Source of the DNA: a virus | Length of the DNA: 64,000 nt | Reading direction: 5' to 3' (one strand) | Virus record (IMG/VR): IMGVR_UViG_3300046559_000446 | Span: 62,001 to 126,000 of that record | Shown: positions 36,123-45,080 of the stretch, piece after piece | How the letters are laid out: every line of letters begins with the position of its first letter | Numbering within the stretch: the stretch's first letter is position 1 | Made by a program: the position numbers and the translations under genes | Notes under the pieces: generated by a model | Told to the model about the DNA's origin: nothing | The model's database searches: none | Seen by the model: only the letters and a program-made list of their open reading frames with translations

Positions 36123-38657
36123 ATGCCATTGGTGCCGGGCTTGCCCCTGAACATCCGCCAGACCAATGGCGGCGCCCCGCCGGCCATTTCTCCGGGCGTC
36201 TCCATCCAGCATGACGTTCACGAGCCTCCCGGCGTCCCCGAAATGGACGACGCCGGCGCTGTCATCAAGATCGAGCATGCCGACGGCAGCGTCACTGTCT
36301 CGCTTGATGGCAAATCGCTGGTCGATAAGCCAGAGCAGAACACAGGCTGGTTCGCCAACCTGGCCGAAAAGCTTCCGGAAGACGATCTGAGCGGCATTGC
36401 CGACGATTTGCTGCGCGGGATCGACGAGGATCTGACCAGCCGCAACGACTGGATCGAAGAGCGCGCCCAGGGCATCAAGCTGCTCGGCCTCAAGATCGAG
36501 ATCCCCAATTTGCAGTCGGCGGCGGACGGCGCCCCGGTGGACGGCATGTCAAAAGTGCGGCATCCGCTGCTGCAGGAGGCGGTGCTCCGCTTTCAAGCCA
36601 ACTGCCGCTCCGAAATGCTGCCCACCGACGGGCCGATCAAGATCCGCGATGACGGCAGCAACTCCAATCTCCCTCGTGACGCACTGGCGACCGCCCTTGA
36701 AAAAGACCTCAATCATTATCTCACTGTCACTGCGACCGAATACTATCCCGACACCGACAAGATGTTCCTTCTGCTGGGCTTTGGCGGCACGGCATTCAAG
36801 AAAGTGTACAACTGCCCGCTGCGTAATCGGCCAGTTTCTGAATCGGTTGACGCCAACGACCTCATCGTCAACGACGCCGCCACCGACCTCGCCAACGCCA
36901 AGCGTGTTACCCATCGATCTATGATGCGGCCCTCGACGGTCAGGCGCATGCAGATAATCGGCGCCTATCGCGACATCGACCTCGATACGCCCAAGCCGCA
37001 GACGCTCGACGCTGCGCAGGAGGCGGCTAAAAACCAGCAAGGGATCCAGACCAACACCACGAGGCCCGACGACCGTGACCGCGAGATCTACGAGTGCTAT
37101 TGCGAACTCGATCTCAAAGGCTACGAGCACAAGTACAAAGGCAAGATTTCGGGCCTTGAGATCCCGTACCGGGTCACCATCGACCTCTCCAGCCGCAAAA
37201 TCCTCTCGGTCGTCAGAAACTACGATGAGGACACGAAGGAGCTTCCTGAAGCTAGAGAGACATTCGTCAAATATACCTACGTACCGGGCCTCGGCTTCTA
37301 CGATATCGGACTCCTTCATATATTGGGCAATACCACCAACGCTGTTACTGCTGCTTGGCGCGAGTTGCTGGACGCTGGAATGTTTAACAACTTTCCCGGC
37401 TTTCTCATGGCTGATACGGGAGCCAGACAGAACACGAATATCTTCCGCGTACCGCCGGGCGGCGGCGTCCTCGTCAAGACGGGCGGTCTTCCCATCAATC
37501 AGGCGATTATGCCACTTCCTTACCAGCCGCCGTCTCAAGCTCTGATGGCCCTGGTCGATAACATGGTGCAGACCGGCCAGCGCAGCGGCGGCACCGCCGA
37601 ACTGCCGGCCAACGAAGGCAAGGCCGAAATCCCCGTCGGCACCATCCTGGCGATGATCGAGCAGGCCCAGAAGGTGCTGAACAACGTCCACAAGCGCATG
37701 CACTCGGCGCAATCGCAGGAATTTCGCCTGCTGATACGCTGCTTCAAGGAGAACCCCAAGGCGTTCTGGCAGCGCAACAAGAAGCCGTCCGCGCCGTGGG
37801 ACGAGCAGAACTTCCGCGCCGCGCTCGATCAGGCCGACCTGACCCCGCAGGCCGATCCGAATACGTCGAGCCATGGCCAGCGCGTGATGAAGATCATGGC
37901 GCTCAAGCAGTTGCAGCAGCAAAACCCCAGTCTCTACGACCCCATCGCCATCGATACGGCGGCGCTGCAGGCGCTGGGCTGGAACAATCCGCAGCAATTC
38001 ATGGCGCCGCCGAGCGCCCAGGCCGCGCCTCCCCCGCAACTCATCCAGCAGCAGGCTGAGACGGCGGCGAAGACCCTCACCTCGCAGGCGGCGATGGTCA
38101 CCGCCCAGGCGCGGGCCAAGGAGGCCGGCGCCCGCGCCATGAACCTGATGGCGGAAGCCCAGACCATGGGCATGGACGAAACCGGCCAGATCCAGCAGGA
38201 CACGCCGGTCGATCAGCACCGCGCCGAATCGGAGCGCATCAAGGCCAACGCGCATGCGCAGCAGGCCGACACTCACCAATCCGTCATGCAGGCCAAGTCC
38301 CAGGCCGACCTGCTGAACGCCCAGACGCGGGCCAAGGAAATCCAATTGAAGCTGGGCGAACTGTCGATGAAGGATTCGCACCACGACGACGAGCAGCGCC
38401 TCAAGGCGAGGCAGAGCGCCGTCGATATGGCCAAGCAGGTCATGGACACCCGTGCCGAAGACCAGCGCACCGCCGCCGAGATCCATCACGATCACACCAT
38501 ACTGAGCCGCGAGCAGGAGCACGATCACGCGATCACCGAAAAGACCCACGCGCATGAGAAGGAATTGGAGGGCGTGAAGAAAGCGGCGGCTATCGCGGTC
38601 GCTAAAGCCAAACCGAAACCCAAGCCTGCAGCCGCCAAGCCAAAGGCCAAGAAATGA
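36123..38657 (+). CDS. Portal protein (P22-like)
   Basis: 844 aa, ATG 36123. The central region (about 120-560) reads like P22-type portals: KVRHPLLQEAVLRFQANCR, EYYPDTDKMFLLLGFGGTAF then KKVYNC.. , and NNFPGFLMADTGARQNTNI. The C-terminal ~200 residues form a long coiled-coil barrel-like tail, Ala/Gln/Lys-rich with many HAHEKE-type repeats and a basic KPKPKPAAAKPKAKK end. Portals form the dodecameric DNA gate. The order TerS-TerL-portal fits. Length is above P22 gp1 (725 aa) because of the tail. Confidence 0.85.
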   Translation: MPLVPGLPLNIRQTNGGAPPAISPGVSIQHDVHEPPGVPEMDDAGAVIKIEHADGSVTVSLDGKSLVDKPEQNTGWFANLAEKLPEDDLSGIADDLLRGIDEDLTSRNDWIEERAQGIKLLGLKIEIPNLQSAADGAPVDGMSKVRHPLLQEAVLRFQANCRSEMLPTDGPIKIRDDGSNSNLPRDALATALEKDLNHYLTVTATEYYPDTDKMFLLLGFGGTAFKKVYNCPLRNRPVSESVDANDLIVNDAATDLANAKRVTHRSMMRPSTVRRMQIIGAYRDIDLDTPKPQTLDAAQEAAKNQQGIQTNTTRPDDRDREIYECYCELDLKGYEHKYKGKISGLEIPYRVTIDLSSRKILSVVRNYDEDTKELPEARETFVKYTYVPGLGFYDIGLLHILGNTTNAVTAAWRELLDAGMFNNFPGFLMADTGARQNTNIFRVPPGGGVLVKTGGLPINQAIMPLPYQPPSQALMALVDNMVQTGQRSGGTAELPANEGKAEIPVGTILAMIEQAQKVLNNVHKRMHSAQSQEFRLLIRCFKENPKAFWQRNKKPSAPWDEQNFRAALDQADLTPQADPNTSSHGQRVMKIMALKQLQQQNPSLYDPIAIDTAALQALGWNNPQQFMAPPSAQAAPPPQLIQQQAETAAKTLTSQAAMVTAQARAKEAGARAMNLMAEAQTMGMDETGQIQQDTPVDQHRAESERIKANAHAQQADTHQSVMQAKSQADLLNAQTRAKEIQLKLGELSMKDSHHDDEQRLKARQSAVDMAKQVMDTRAEDQRTAAEIHHDHTILSREQEHDHAITEKTHAHEKELEGVKKAAAIAVAKAKPKPKPAAAKPKAKK

Positions 38658-40870
38658 ACGAGCGCGCGAAAGCCCTTGGCTTCGATCCGTCGCAGACGTG
38701 GTTTCACGGCTCAACTAAGGATCTGCCGGCTTTCGCCGCCAAGCGCGCTCCGCGCAGCGAGCAAATGGGCCTGGAAGGCGTTCACCTTGCGCAAAATCCG
38801 GATTTTGCCTCCCATTACGCCGAAGGGCCTGGCGGCAACGTCACGCCAGTTCATGTGCGCGGCAATATTCTCGACGCCACCCAGCTTATCCCCGAAGGCG
38901 GCGAGCATCACGCCATTCTCGATAAGCTGCTGAAGGGAACAGGCCGCAAGCCATACTGGAACTCTGATGAGCAGGGGCGTCGATTCGCCCCGCCGCTTCA
39001 GGGTCATATCGACGCCGTCAGCCCGCAAAAGGCCAAGCGCGTCATCCAGGAACACGGCTACGACGGCGTCAAATACGATGCTCGATACGGATCATTGCAG
39101 CCTGGAGGCCGCAGCGCGAGCATTTCAAACAAAAGCCCCGCAGTGGTGATGTTCGACCCATCGAATATCCGGGCCAGGACTGCACAATTCGACCCCCAGC
39201 AAGCAGGGAGCGCGGAACTAATGGCATCGAGAGGCGGTAAGGCGATCCACTCTGCGCTCCTGACGGCCAAGAGCCTTTATGACAAGCTGCCGCATGTCGT
39301 CGGCGGCGGGGCGCCGATGGCCAAGGGCGGCGCTGCGCTGGCGCCGATTCCCCAGATCATCATGCCGGGCGATCACCCGGCCCGCATCGACACCCGGCTG
39401 GCGACCGGGGCCAAGCCGCTCGATCTGGGGCCAGGGCCGCGCACCGTCAACATGGCTGCGTTGCGGGCGACGCCGGCGCTGTTCGACAAGAACGTCGATA
39501 TCCTGCGGCACTACCCGAATGTTTCGAAAAGGGCGGCGAAGCTGTCGAACCCGGATATGGCCGAGCATTTCATCAATCACGTCAAGGACAACCTGCTGTG
39601 GCTGCACGATCAGGTGCCCAACGAAACCCGGCAGCGGTCCAAATTGTGGTACGACGGCGCCAACAAGCTGGCCAAGGAGTGGGCGCAAAAATACGGCGTC
39701 TCGGAGGCGTCCGCCGCCGGCGCGCTGGCCGCGCTGTCGCCGCAGAAGGACTGGTTTCAGAACGTGTCGCTGGCCGAGCGCGTCCTGCATGCGATGAAGG
39801 GGCGCGGCAATAACGCATATCATGGTGAAACCTTTTCGCCTGAAATGGAGGGCACCTATCGCGGCCTGGACAAGCTGGCCACCGAGAAGAACGAGCCAAT
39901 CTTCCAGGCGATCAGGGGCAAGTCGCTGGGCGACATCGACGACATGAAGCACATTCCCGGCGACGAGCGCGCGGTCATGAAGGCGCTGTGGATCCGGATG
40001 CACGATCAGACCCACGGCGATCCCGGCTACAAGATCGCCACGCCGGAAGGTCATTTTGGCGAGGTCGCCCGGAACGCCGACGGATCGCCATCGAGGGCGG
40101 GCTGGGGTTCGCTGGGCGAAATCGGCAAGGCGGTGCAGGCCATCGAGAGCAATGGCGATCCGACCTTCATGAACCGCCTGATGGGCGAGCGCCACAAGGT
40201 TCGCAATTTCTACAATAACATCCTCGATCCCAACTCCCAGCACGGCGACGTCACCATCGACACCCATGCGGTCGCCGCCGGCCTGCTGCGCGCGCTGTCG
40301 GGCAATTCGCTTGAGGTGGCGCACAATTTCAGCAACTACGCCGGCAAGGGCGTTCCCGGCGCCGGCGGCTCCAACGCCACCGGCGTGAACGGAACCTATC
40401 CGCTCTACGCCGACGCCTATCGCCAAGCCGCCAAAGAGCGCGGTATACTGCCGCGCGAAATGCAATCGATTACGTGGGAGGCGATCAGAGGATTGTTCCC
40501 CGACACCTTCAAAACTGATAAAAACAACGCCCATATCGACAGCATCTGGAACGACTACAAGAACGGAAAGAAGGGAATCGACGATGTCCGCAAAGAAATC
40601 CACGACTTCGCGGGGGGCATCCGGCCACCGGAGTGGCACGACACCTCTGGAACGCCTGATGCACCGGTTCGGGGTGCCAGTGGACCGGGACTCGTACCTG
40701 GCCCTGGATCACGCGGGCCAGCCCCCCAAGGAATTATCGGCGGAACAGGAAATGGACCTCCCGGAGCACCTGCGCCGCAAGCACCCCGGCAGTCGGGGCT
40801 GATCCTGCCGCCAGGTTATGCCTGCGGCGGCATGATCGACAAAGCATTGGCCGCGACACGGCCCCGGTAA
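38654..40870 (+). CDS. Polyvalent virion protein: ART-like domain plus HhH-GPD-like domain
   Basis: 738 aa, ATGA overlap with the portal. Residues 15-180 resemble ART-PolyVal ADP-ribosyltransferases: QTWFHGSTKDLPAF, GLEGVHLAQNPDFASHYAEG, then HGYDGVKYDARYG and PAVVMFDPSNIRAR. Residues about 265-620 look like a HhH-GPD/DUF7178-type module: ASAAGALAALSPQKDWFQNV, and VTIDTHAVAAGLL with Asp536-Thr-His in the place of the glycosylase Asp. A Pro/Gly linker leads to YACGGMIDKAL. Polyvalent proteins are packaged and injected to modify host or DNA (family knowledge); role here is inferred. Confidence 0.65.
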   Translation: MNERAKALGFDPSQTWFHGSTKDLPAFAAKRAPRSEQMGLEGVHLAQNPDFASHYAEGPGGNVTPVHVRGNILDATQLIPEGGEHHAILDKLLKGTGRKPYWNSDEQGRRFAPPLQGHIDAVSPQKAKRVIQEHGYDGVKYDARYGSLQPGGRSASISNKSPAVVMFDPSNIRARTAQFDPQQAGSAELMASRGGKAIHSALLTAKSLYDKLPHVVGGGAPMAKGGAALAPIPQIIMPGDHPARIDTRLATGAKPLDLGPGPRTVNMAALRATPALFDKNVDILRHYPNVSKRAAKLSNPDMAEHFINHVKDNLLWLHDQVPNETRQRSKLWYDGANKLAKEWAQKYGVSEASAAGALAALSPQKDWFQNVSLAERVLHAMKGRGNNAYHGETFSPEMEGTYRGLDKLATEKNEPIFQAIRGKSLGDIDDMKHIPGDERAVMKALWIRMHDQTHGDPGYKIATPEGHFGEVARNADGSPSRAGWGSLGEIGKAVQAIESNGDPTFMNRLMGERHKVRNFYNNILDPNSQHGDVTIDTHAVAAGLLRALSGNSLEVAHNFSNYAGKGVPGAGGSNATGVNGTYPLYADAYRQAAKERGILPREMQSITWEAIRGLFPDTFKTDKNNAHIDSIWNDYKNGKKGIDDVRKEIHDFAGGIRPPEWHDTSGTPDAPVRGASGPGLVPGPGSRGPAPQGIIGGTGNGPPGAPAPQAPRQSGLILPPGYACGGMIDKALAATRPR

Positions 40871-40905
40871 CCTGATACGGTGATTTAGCTAGAAGGATGA
40901 CGCCG

Positions 40906-41160
40906 ATGTGTTTCTCGCTCGCCTGGCTTGAGAATTTGCTCATTTGGGTTGTCATCGTCGGCGCCCTGATCGCCATCCTCCAGCTTTTCGTGCCTTGGGT
41001 GCTGGCCCAAGTCGGGGATCTGGGCGGCGCCGTCGGCGTCATCCTGCAAATCGTCAAAATTATCGTCTGGGCGGTGATCGTGATCTTCGTGATCTATGTT
41101 GTGTTCGATCTGATTCAGTGCCTGATTGGCTCCGGTGGCTTGAAGCTACCCAAGTCATAA
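40906..41160 (+). CDS. Small membrane protein, two to three spans
   Basis: 84 aa from ATG 40906, eight bases after AAGGA; a start at 40897 is less likely. MCFSLAWLENLLIWVVIV.. with hydrophobic spans around 10-30, 40-60 and 55-75, and a short polar end (SGGLKLPKS). Familiar from alphaproteobacterial phages and prophages as a small membrane protein of unknown role; holin-like activity is possible but the GH19/holin pair is elsewhere. Confidence 0.65.
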   Translation: MCFSLAWLENLLIWVVIVGALIAILQLFVPWVLAQVGDLGGAVGVILQIVKIIVWAVIVIFVIYVVFDLIQCLIGSGGLKLPKS

Positions 41161-41202
41161 CCCCACGGCTCCGGTAAGCCGTAAACCGAGAGGACCATAT
41201 CG

Positions 41203-42483
41203 ATGTCCGAACAAGCCAAAACATACCGCGCCGCGATGCGGGCTAAGGCCGAGCGTTTGGGGACGGCCACGTCCGCAGGCAAAGTCGATTGCAGCGATTT
41301 CGGCCCTGTCGAGCAGGATCCAATTCACGCCGATAAGCAGGAGGGCCTGCGACCCGTCTCCAGGCGAGCGTATAAGAGCGGCGGCGCCGTCATGGGCGCG
41401 GCGGCTTTCAAGCATGGCGGGCGCGTTGCGCGCAAGGGCGGGGGCGCGGCCAACGCCAGTTCCATGTTCGGCAACGCCATCTACAATAGCGACGTCAAGG
41501 AAGCCAACGAGAAGCGCGACGGCTACGTCAAGCGTGAAGGCGGCATGAAGAAAGGCGGCAGGACCGGCAGATTTGGCGGCGGCGGCAATGGCCCGATTGG
41601 CGGCCAGACTGCTGTCAACAATCAGGCGGCTGCGAACGCCATGCAGGCCATCGACGCCAACAATAGAGTCGGCGGCAACGTGCCGACCAACGCCTTGGGC
41701 GTTTCGGCGGGCAGTGGCAGCGGCCATATGTTCGGCATGGCGAAGGGCGGTCACCCGCACAAGGCCGAAGACGAGAAATGCGCCAAGAAGCTGGTCGCAC
41801 ACCACAAGGCCGACGGCGGACCGATCCCGTCGCCGGCGGACGCCGGTCCGCCTCCCGGCCCGCCCGAAGCTTCACCTTCCGGAACGGACCAGGATTCGGG
41901 CAAGCTGGATGCGCTGATCAGCGCGCTGGAGCACCAGCATAAAAAGTCGAAGAAGCACAAGGCGCCGCCGATGCCGCCTCCGGGTGCTGATGATGAGGCC
42001 GGCCCGCCCCCCGATGAGCAGGCCGGCCCGCCTCCAGGCCTCGGCGCCAAGCGCGGCGGCAAGGCCCGCAAGGAAGGCGGCGGCGTCTACGCCCCCAACA
42101 TCAAGCTCGGCCCGCGCGACGGTTACGCCAAGGGCGGCAAGACCAAGGGCAGGACGAACATCAATATTGTCATTGGGCAACCTGGCGGCGCCTCTCCTCC
42201 CGATGCTGGCGGACCTCCTCCCCTGGCCGGGCCGCCGCCGGGGCCGGGGGCGGTTCCTGTGCCGCCTCCCGCGCCCCCGCCCCCGCCGATGGCTGGACCT
42301 CCAGGCATGCAGGGACCGCCGGGCGCGCCCCCGCCGATGCCGATGCCGCCTCCGGGCGGGCCGATGGGCCGCAAGCATGGCGGTCGAGCCTATCCGATTG
42401 ACGATGGATCGGGCGGCGGCAAAGGCCGTCTGCAGAAGATCAGGTCTTATGGCCTGGTTCCAGCCAAAGGAGGTGGGAAGTGA
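41203..42483 (+). CDS. Gly/Lys/Pro-rich low-complexity virion-type protein
   Basis: 426 aa, ATG 41203. Only the first 30 residues look folded; the rest has repeated GGR, KGGK and HGGR blocks (YKSGGAV, KHGGRVARKGGG, RKHGGRAYPIDD) and a long Pro/Gly part (about 300-395, PPPPPMAGPPG). The basic Gly-rich character suggests DNA binding or an internal head filler. Shares the HGGR(A/V)ARK motif with 47852-48094. Confidence 0.6.
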   Translation: MSEQAKTYRAAMRAKAERLGTATSAGKVDCSDFGPVEQDPIHADKQEGLRPVSRRAYKSGGAVMGAAAFKHGGRVARKGGGAANASSMFGNAIYNSDVKEANEKRDGYVKREGGMKKGGRTGRFGGGGNGPIGGQTAVNNQAAANAMQAIDANNRVGGNVPTNALGVSAGSGSGHMFGMAKGGHPHKAEDEKCAKKLVAHHKADGGPIPSPADAGPPPGPPEASPSGTDQDSGKLDALISALEHQHKKSKKHKAPPMPPPGADDEAGPPPDEQAGPPPGLGAKRGGKARKEGGGVYAPNIKLGPRDGYAKGGKTKGRTNINIVIGQPGGASPPDAGGPPPLAGPPPGPGAVPVPPPAPPPPPMAGPPGMQGPPGAPPPMPMPPPGGPMGRKHGGRAYPIDDGSGGGKGRLQKIRSYGLVPAKGGGK

Positions 42484-42749
42484 GCTTCGAAAAGTCTGTT
42501 GTCGATCACGCGCTTGTTGTCGCTTTGGGGATCCTCCTCCTGCTGTTCGCTTTTGCCGGCTTTGTCATTTCGGCTCGTGCTCAGTCTATCGAGATTGGGC
42601 CAGGCGGCGTTGCGGTAAGTCCTGGCCGCGAGCGCGGCTGGGGCGGGCAGTGCGAGGAACTGCGGCGCGCTTGCGAATACAAGGAAGAGCGCGGCGAGGA
42701 AGGTTACGGCAACTGCCGTCGCTATCGCCGCTTCTGCCAAGGCAGGTAA
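42480..42749 (+). CDS. Exported or membrane-anchored small Cys-rich protein
   Basis: 89 aa from GTG 42480 (GTGA). N-terminal span ALVVALGILLLLFAFAGFVI followed by SARAQS, a possible cleavage site, then a charged tail with Cys (CEELRRACEYKEE, NCRRYRRFC). Cys pattern suggests disulfides in the periplasm. Unknown. Confidence 0.55.
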   Translation: MSFEKSVVDHALVVALGILLLLFAFAGFVISARAQSIEIGPGGVAVSPGRERGWGGQCEELRRACEYKEERGEEGYGNCRRYRRFCQGR

Positions 42750-42767
42750 TCAAATAGGAGAAAGTTG

Positions 42768-43457
42768 ATGGTGCTTCGTCATGTTGTAATTCGTGGAGTG
42801 GCCGAGATCGGTGACGTGGCCGGCTCGGTCGATCCCGGCTTTGGGCGCCCTGGCTTTGGCGGTCATCCCGATCAGGGCCTTCCCGGCTACGGCCATCCCG
42901 ATCAGGATTTGCCTGGCTACGGACATCCCGATCAGGGTTTGCCTGGTCACGGTCATCCCGATCACGATCTTCCCGGCAGGCGCCCGCGTCCCGATCAGGG
43001 CCTGCCCGGCTACGGTCATCCGGATCAAGGATTGCCTGGCTACGGTCATCCCGACAACAGCCTGCCCGGCTTGCCGGTTTATCCCTCACAGGGTCCAATT
43101 CTTCCGGCCCCTCCCGGCCATCCTATTCCCGTGCCGCGCATTCCCGTGGTGCAAGCCATCGCGCTGCCTGAAGGCGAAACGCTGCCGACTGGCGCGCCCC
43201 ATCGCCCCGGCAGGATTTGCGTGGTGGTTGACGGCGAAACCAAGGCGGTTGGCTGGCTGCAGGGTTCGGATGATCTTCCGGTCGCAGAGCCGAAAGGCGA
43301 TGCGCCTGTGCCTGGCGGTCATTGGGTCGCGGTCGAAGCCTTCCCGCAGGCGCGACCGAAAAAGTGCCCCGATGGCGGCGAAGGCGTCGGCAAGACTGGT
43401 TTTGCCTGGGTGTTTGAGGTGAAGGCCGACTGGGGAACCCAGCCGACGCCGGTCTGA
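42768..43457 (+). CDS. Decapeptide-repeat protein
   Basis: 229 aa from ATG 42768 (AGGAG upstream; the frame also opens at TTG 42765). Residues 32-102 consist of seven copies of a 10-residue unit near GHPDQGLPGY, in 30-bp DNA repeats. The C-terminal ~110 residues are a globular beta-type domain (RICVVVDGETKAVGW.., HWVAVEAFPQARPKK). The repeat looks like a flexible, His- and Pro-rich spacer. Possibly a surface or decoration protein of the virion; not known. Confidence 0.6.
   Translation: MVLRHVVIRGVAEIGDVAGSVDPGFGRPGFGGHPDQGLPGYGHPDQDLPGYGHPDQGLPGHGHPDHDLPGRRPRPDQGLPGYGHPDQGLPGYGHPDNSLPGLPVYPSQGPILPAPPGHPIPVPRIPVVQAIALPEGETLPTGAPHRPGRICVVVDGETKAVGWLQGSDDLPVAEPKGDAPVPGGHWVAVEAFPQARPKKCPDGGEGVGKTGFAWVFEVKADWGTQPTPV
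42861..43073 (+). repeat. 30-bp tandem repeat (seven units)
   Basis: DNA encoding seven units of the decapeptide GHPDQGLPGY with substitutions. Units 1-3 and 5-7 are near-identical, unit 4 is changed and unit 5 carries an inserted residue. Such tracts change length by slippage. Confidence 0.85.
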
Positions 43458-43464
43458 AAACACA

Positions 43465-43501
43465 GAGGGCCGCTTCCAGTACATCCGTGGAAGCGGCCCT
43501 C
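43465..43501 (+). terminator. 14-bp perfect stem-loop after the repeat protein gene
   Basis: GAGGGCCGCTTCCA and TGGAAGCGGCCCTC around a 9-base loop. Followed by ATACCC rather than T's, so probably an mRNA-stability or partial terminator element. Confidence 0.5.
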
Positions 43502-43562
43502 ATACCCTCGGTCGTCACCTTGAGCTTGTCTTACATCAGGAACAAATCAGGTTCAAGCCCTA

Positions 43563-43775
43563 ATGCAGACTTTCAAAAGCGTTTTTGCCGAAGAACTGAA
43601 GAAGCTCCTGCGCGAGCAGATCGAAGCTCAAAAGAACGACCTCGCATACGGCGCCAGCATGACGACCTTCGAAGCCTATCGCGAGGCGGTTGGCGTCATA
43701 CGCGGCCTCAACAACGCCATCGACACCGTCGATGAGGCCGAGCAGAAGGCCAACGACCGCGAGCGCGGCCTCTAA
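43563..43775 (+). CDS. Hypothetical 70-aa helical protein
   Basis: ATG 43563. Mostly helical (FAEELKKLLREQIEAQKNDL, REAVGVIRGLNNAIDTVDEA). A small helical protein with this layout is common ahead of capsid genes in podoviruses; role unknown. Confidence 0.6.
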   Translation: MQTFKSVFAEELKKLLREQIEAQKNDLAYGASMTTFEAYREAVGVIRGLNNAIDTVDEAEQKANDRERGL

Positions 43776-43832
43776 ATCCTATTGTCAGCGCACTGACAGT
43801 GTGCGAGTAATTGCGTGTCACAGGAGACGCGC

Positions 43833-44219
43833 ATGGCCTTTGCCGAAATGCAACATGAACTGGAACCTCGCCTGAAGCTTCTGGATGAGCTTGGTGATCT
43901 GTCAGGGGTCGAACTTTTCCACAATCAGTTGCTGGTCGCGGTCTACATCAGGCCCGAAAAGACCAAGAGCGGCCTGTTCCTGGCCCAGCAGACCCTCAAC
44001 GAGGATCGTTTCCAGTCCAAACTGGGCCTCGTCGTCAAGAAAGGCCCCCAGGCTTTCATCAGCGGCGGCGAATGGCAGTTCCCTGACATCGAACTGCATG
44101 ACTGGATCCTGTTTCGCCCCTCGGATGGCTGGAACATCACCGTCAGCGGCGTTCTGTGCCGCATCCTGACCGATACGGCTGTCAAGGGGCGCATCAGCAG
44201 CCCCGATCTCATTTGGTGA
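43833..44219 (+). CDS. Cpn10/GroES-like co-chaperonin
   Basis: 128 aa, ATG 43833 with GGAGA upstream. Matches the GroES fold with the mobile-loop order: VELFHNQLLVAVYIRPEKTK, SGLFLAQQTLNEDRFQSK, LGLVVKKGPQAF, DWILFRPSDGWNITV, then VLCRILTDTAVKGRI and SPDLIW. The RPEKT.SGL loop is the GroEL-binding site in GroES proteins. It lies directly before the scaffold and capsid genes, so it probably helps host GroEL fold the capsid protein, as T4 gp31 does. GroEL partnering is inferred. Confidence 0.7.
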   Translation: MAFAEMQHELEPRLKLLDELGDLSGVELFHNQLLVAVYIRPEKTKSGLFLAQQTLNEDRFQSKLGLVVKKGPQAFISGGEWQFPDIELHDWILFRPSDGWNITVSGVLCRILTDTAVKGRISSPDLIW

Positions 44220-44224
44220 GCGAC

Positions 44225-45070
44225 ATGGCGAAAGATCCGAATAGCATCCCGGCCTTCGATCCGAACACCGATTGGGAGCATGGCGGCAAGGAAGAGCGCG
44301 ATCCGCTGGTCGAACTGCGGGCGCAACTCGACCGCGAGCGCGCCGCGCGCATCGAGGCGGAACGCCGCGCCAACGAATACGCGACCACCGCACACGGCGC
44401 GCAGGTCGAAGTGGCCGACAACGAGCTTAAACTGGTGATCAGCGCCATCGAGCGGGTCAAGGAGCACACCAACGCCCTGAAGGCCGCTTACGCTGAAGCG
44501 ATGCGCAATGGCGATTTTGACAACGCCGCTGAATTTCAGTCGCAGCTTGGCGACAATTCGGCCCGCCTGCTGCAGCTTGAAAACGGCAAGGCGTCAATGG
44601 AGGCGCAGCCGGCGCCGGCGCCGCCGCAGCCGATCAAGACGATCATCGATCCCGTCGAGGAATTGGCGAGCCAGTTGACGGCGAAATCCGCCGCCTGGGT
44701 CCGCGCGCATCCGGAATGCGCCCGCGACAAGAAGCTTTACGCCAAGATGGTCGCCGCCCACAACATCACGGTCGCTCGCGACATCGATCCCGACACGGAC
44801 GATTATTTTCGCTCGGTCGAGGCGCTCGTCTACGACAGGCCCGCAGGCCAAGATTTGGACACCGGCGCCGACGATCCGCAGGCCATGTCCGCCAAGGCGG
44901 CGCCGCAGCGTGAATCGGCCCCGCCGGCTGCGCCTGTCAGCCGTGGGTCGAGCGGCAGGAGCGCCGTGCTGACGCCGCTTGAGCGCGAATACGCCGAGAT
45001 CTCTGGCATGTCCGAGCAGGAATACGCCAAGGCCAAAGAGGAAATGCGCAAAGCTGGGCGCATGCATTGA
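44225..45070 (+). CDS. Scaffolding protein
   Basis: 281 aa from ATG 44225; a GTG at 44216 overlapping the previous stop is an alternative. Acidic-basic helical N-terminal half (ELRAQLDRERAARIEAERRA then long coiled coil), Pro/Ala linker, and a conserved C-terminal segment (TPLEREYAEISGMSEQEYAK). Such a layout and its position before the major capsid gene are typical of P22- and T7-like scaffolds. Confidence 0.75.
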   Translation: MAKDPNSIPAFDPNTDWEHGGKEERDPLVELRAQLDRERAARIEAERRANEYATTAHGAQVEVADNELKLVISAIERVKEHTNALKAAYAEAMRNGDFDNAAEFQSQLGDNSARLLQLENGKASMEAQPAPAPPQPIKTIIDPVEELASQLTAKSAAWVRAHPECARDKKLYAKMVAAHNITVARDIDPDTDDYFRSVEALVYDRPAGQDLDTGADDPQAMSAKAAPQRESAPPAAPVSRGSSGRSAVLTPLEREYAEISGMSEQEYAKAKEEMRKAGRMH

Positions 45071-45080
45071 GGAAAAGATA

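Noticed and set aside
36549-38714. A 721-codon open frame antisense to the portal gene, and similar long antisense frames (39218-40639, 46552-47826, 57508-58806, 59-61 kb)
   Set aside because: They mirror real genes with strong GC codon bias, have no ribosome binding sites and read as Arg/Leu/Gly-rich shadows.
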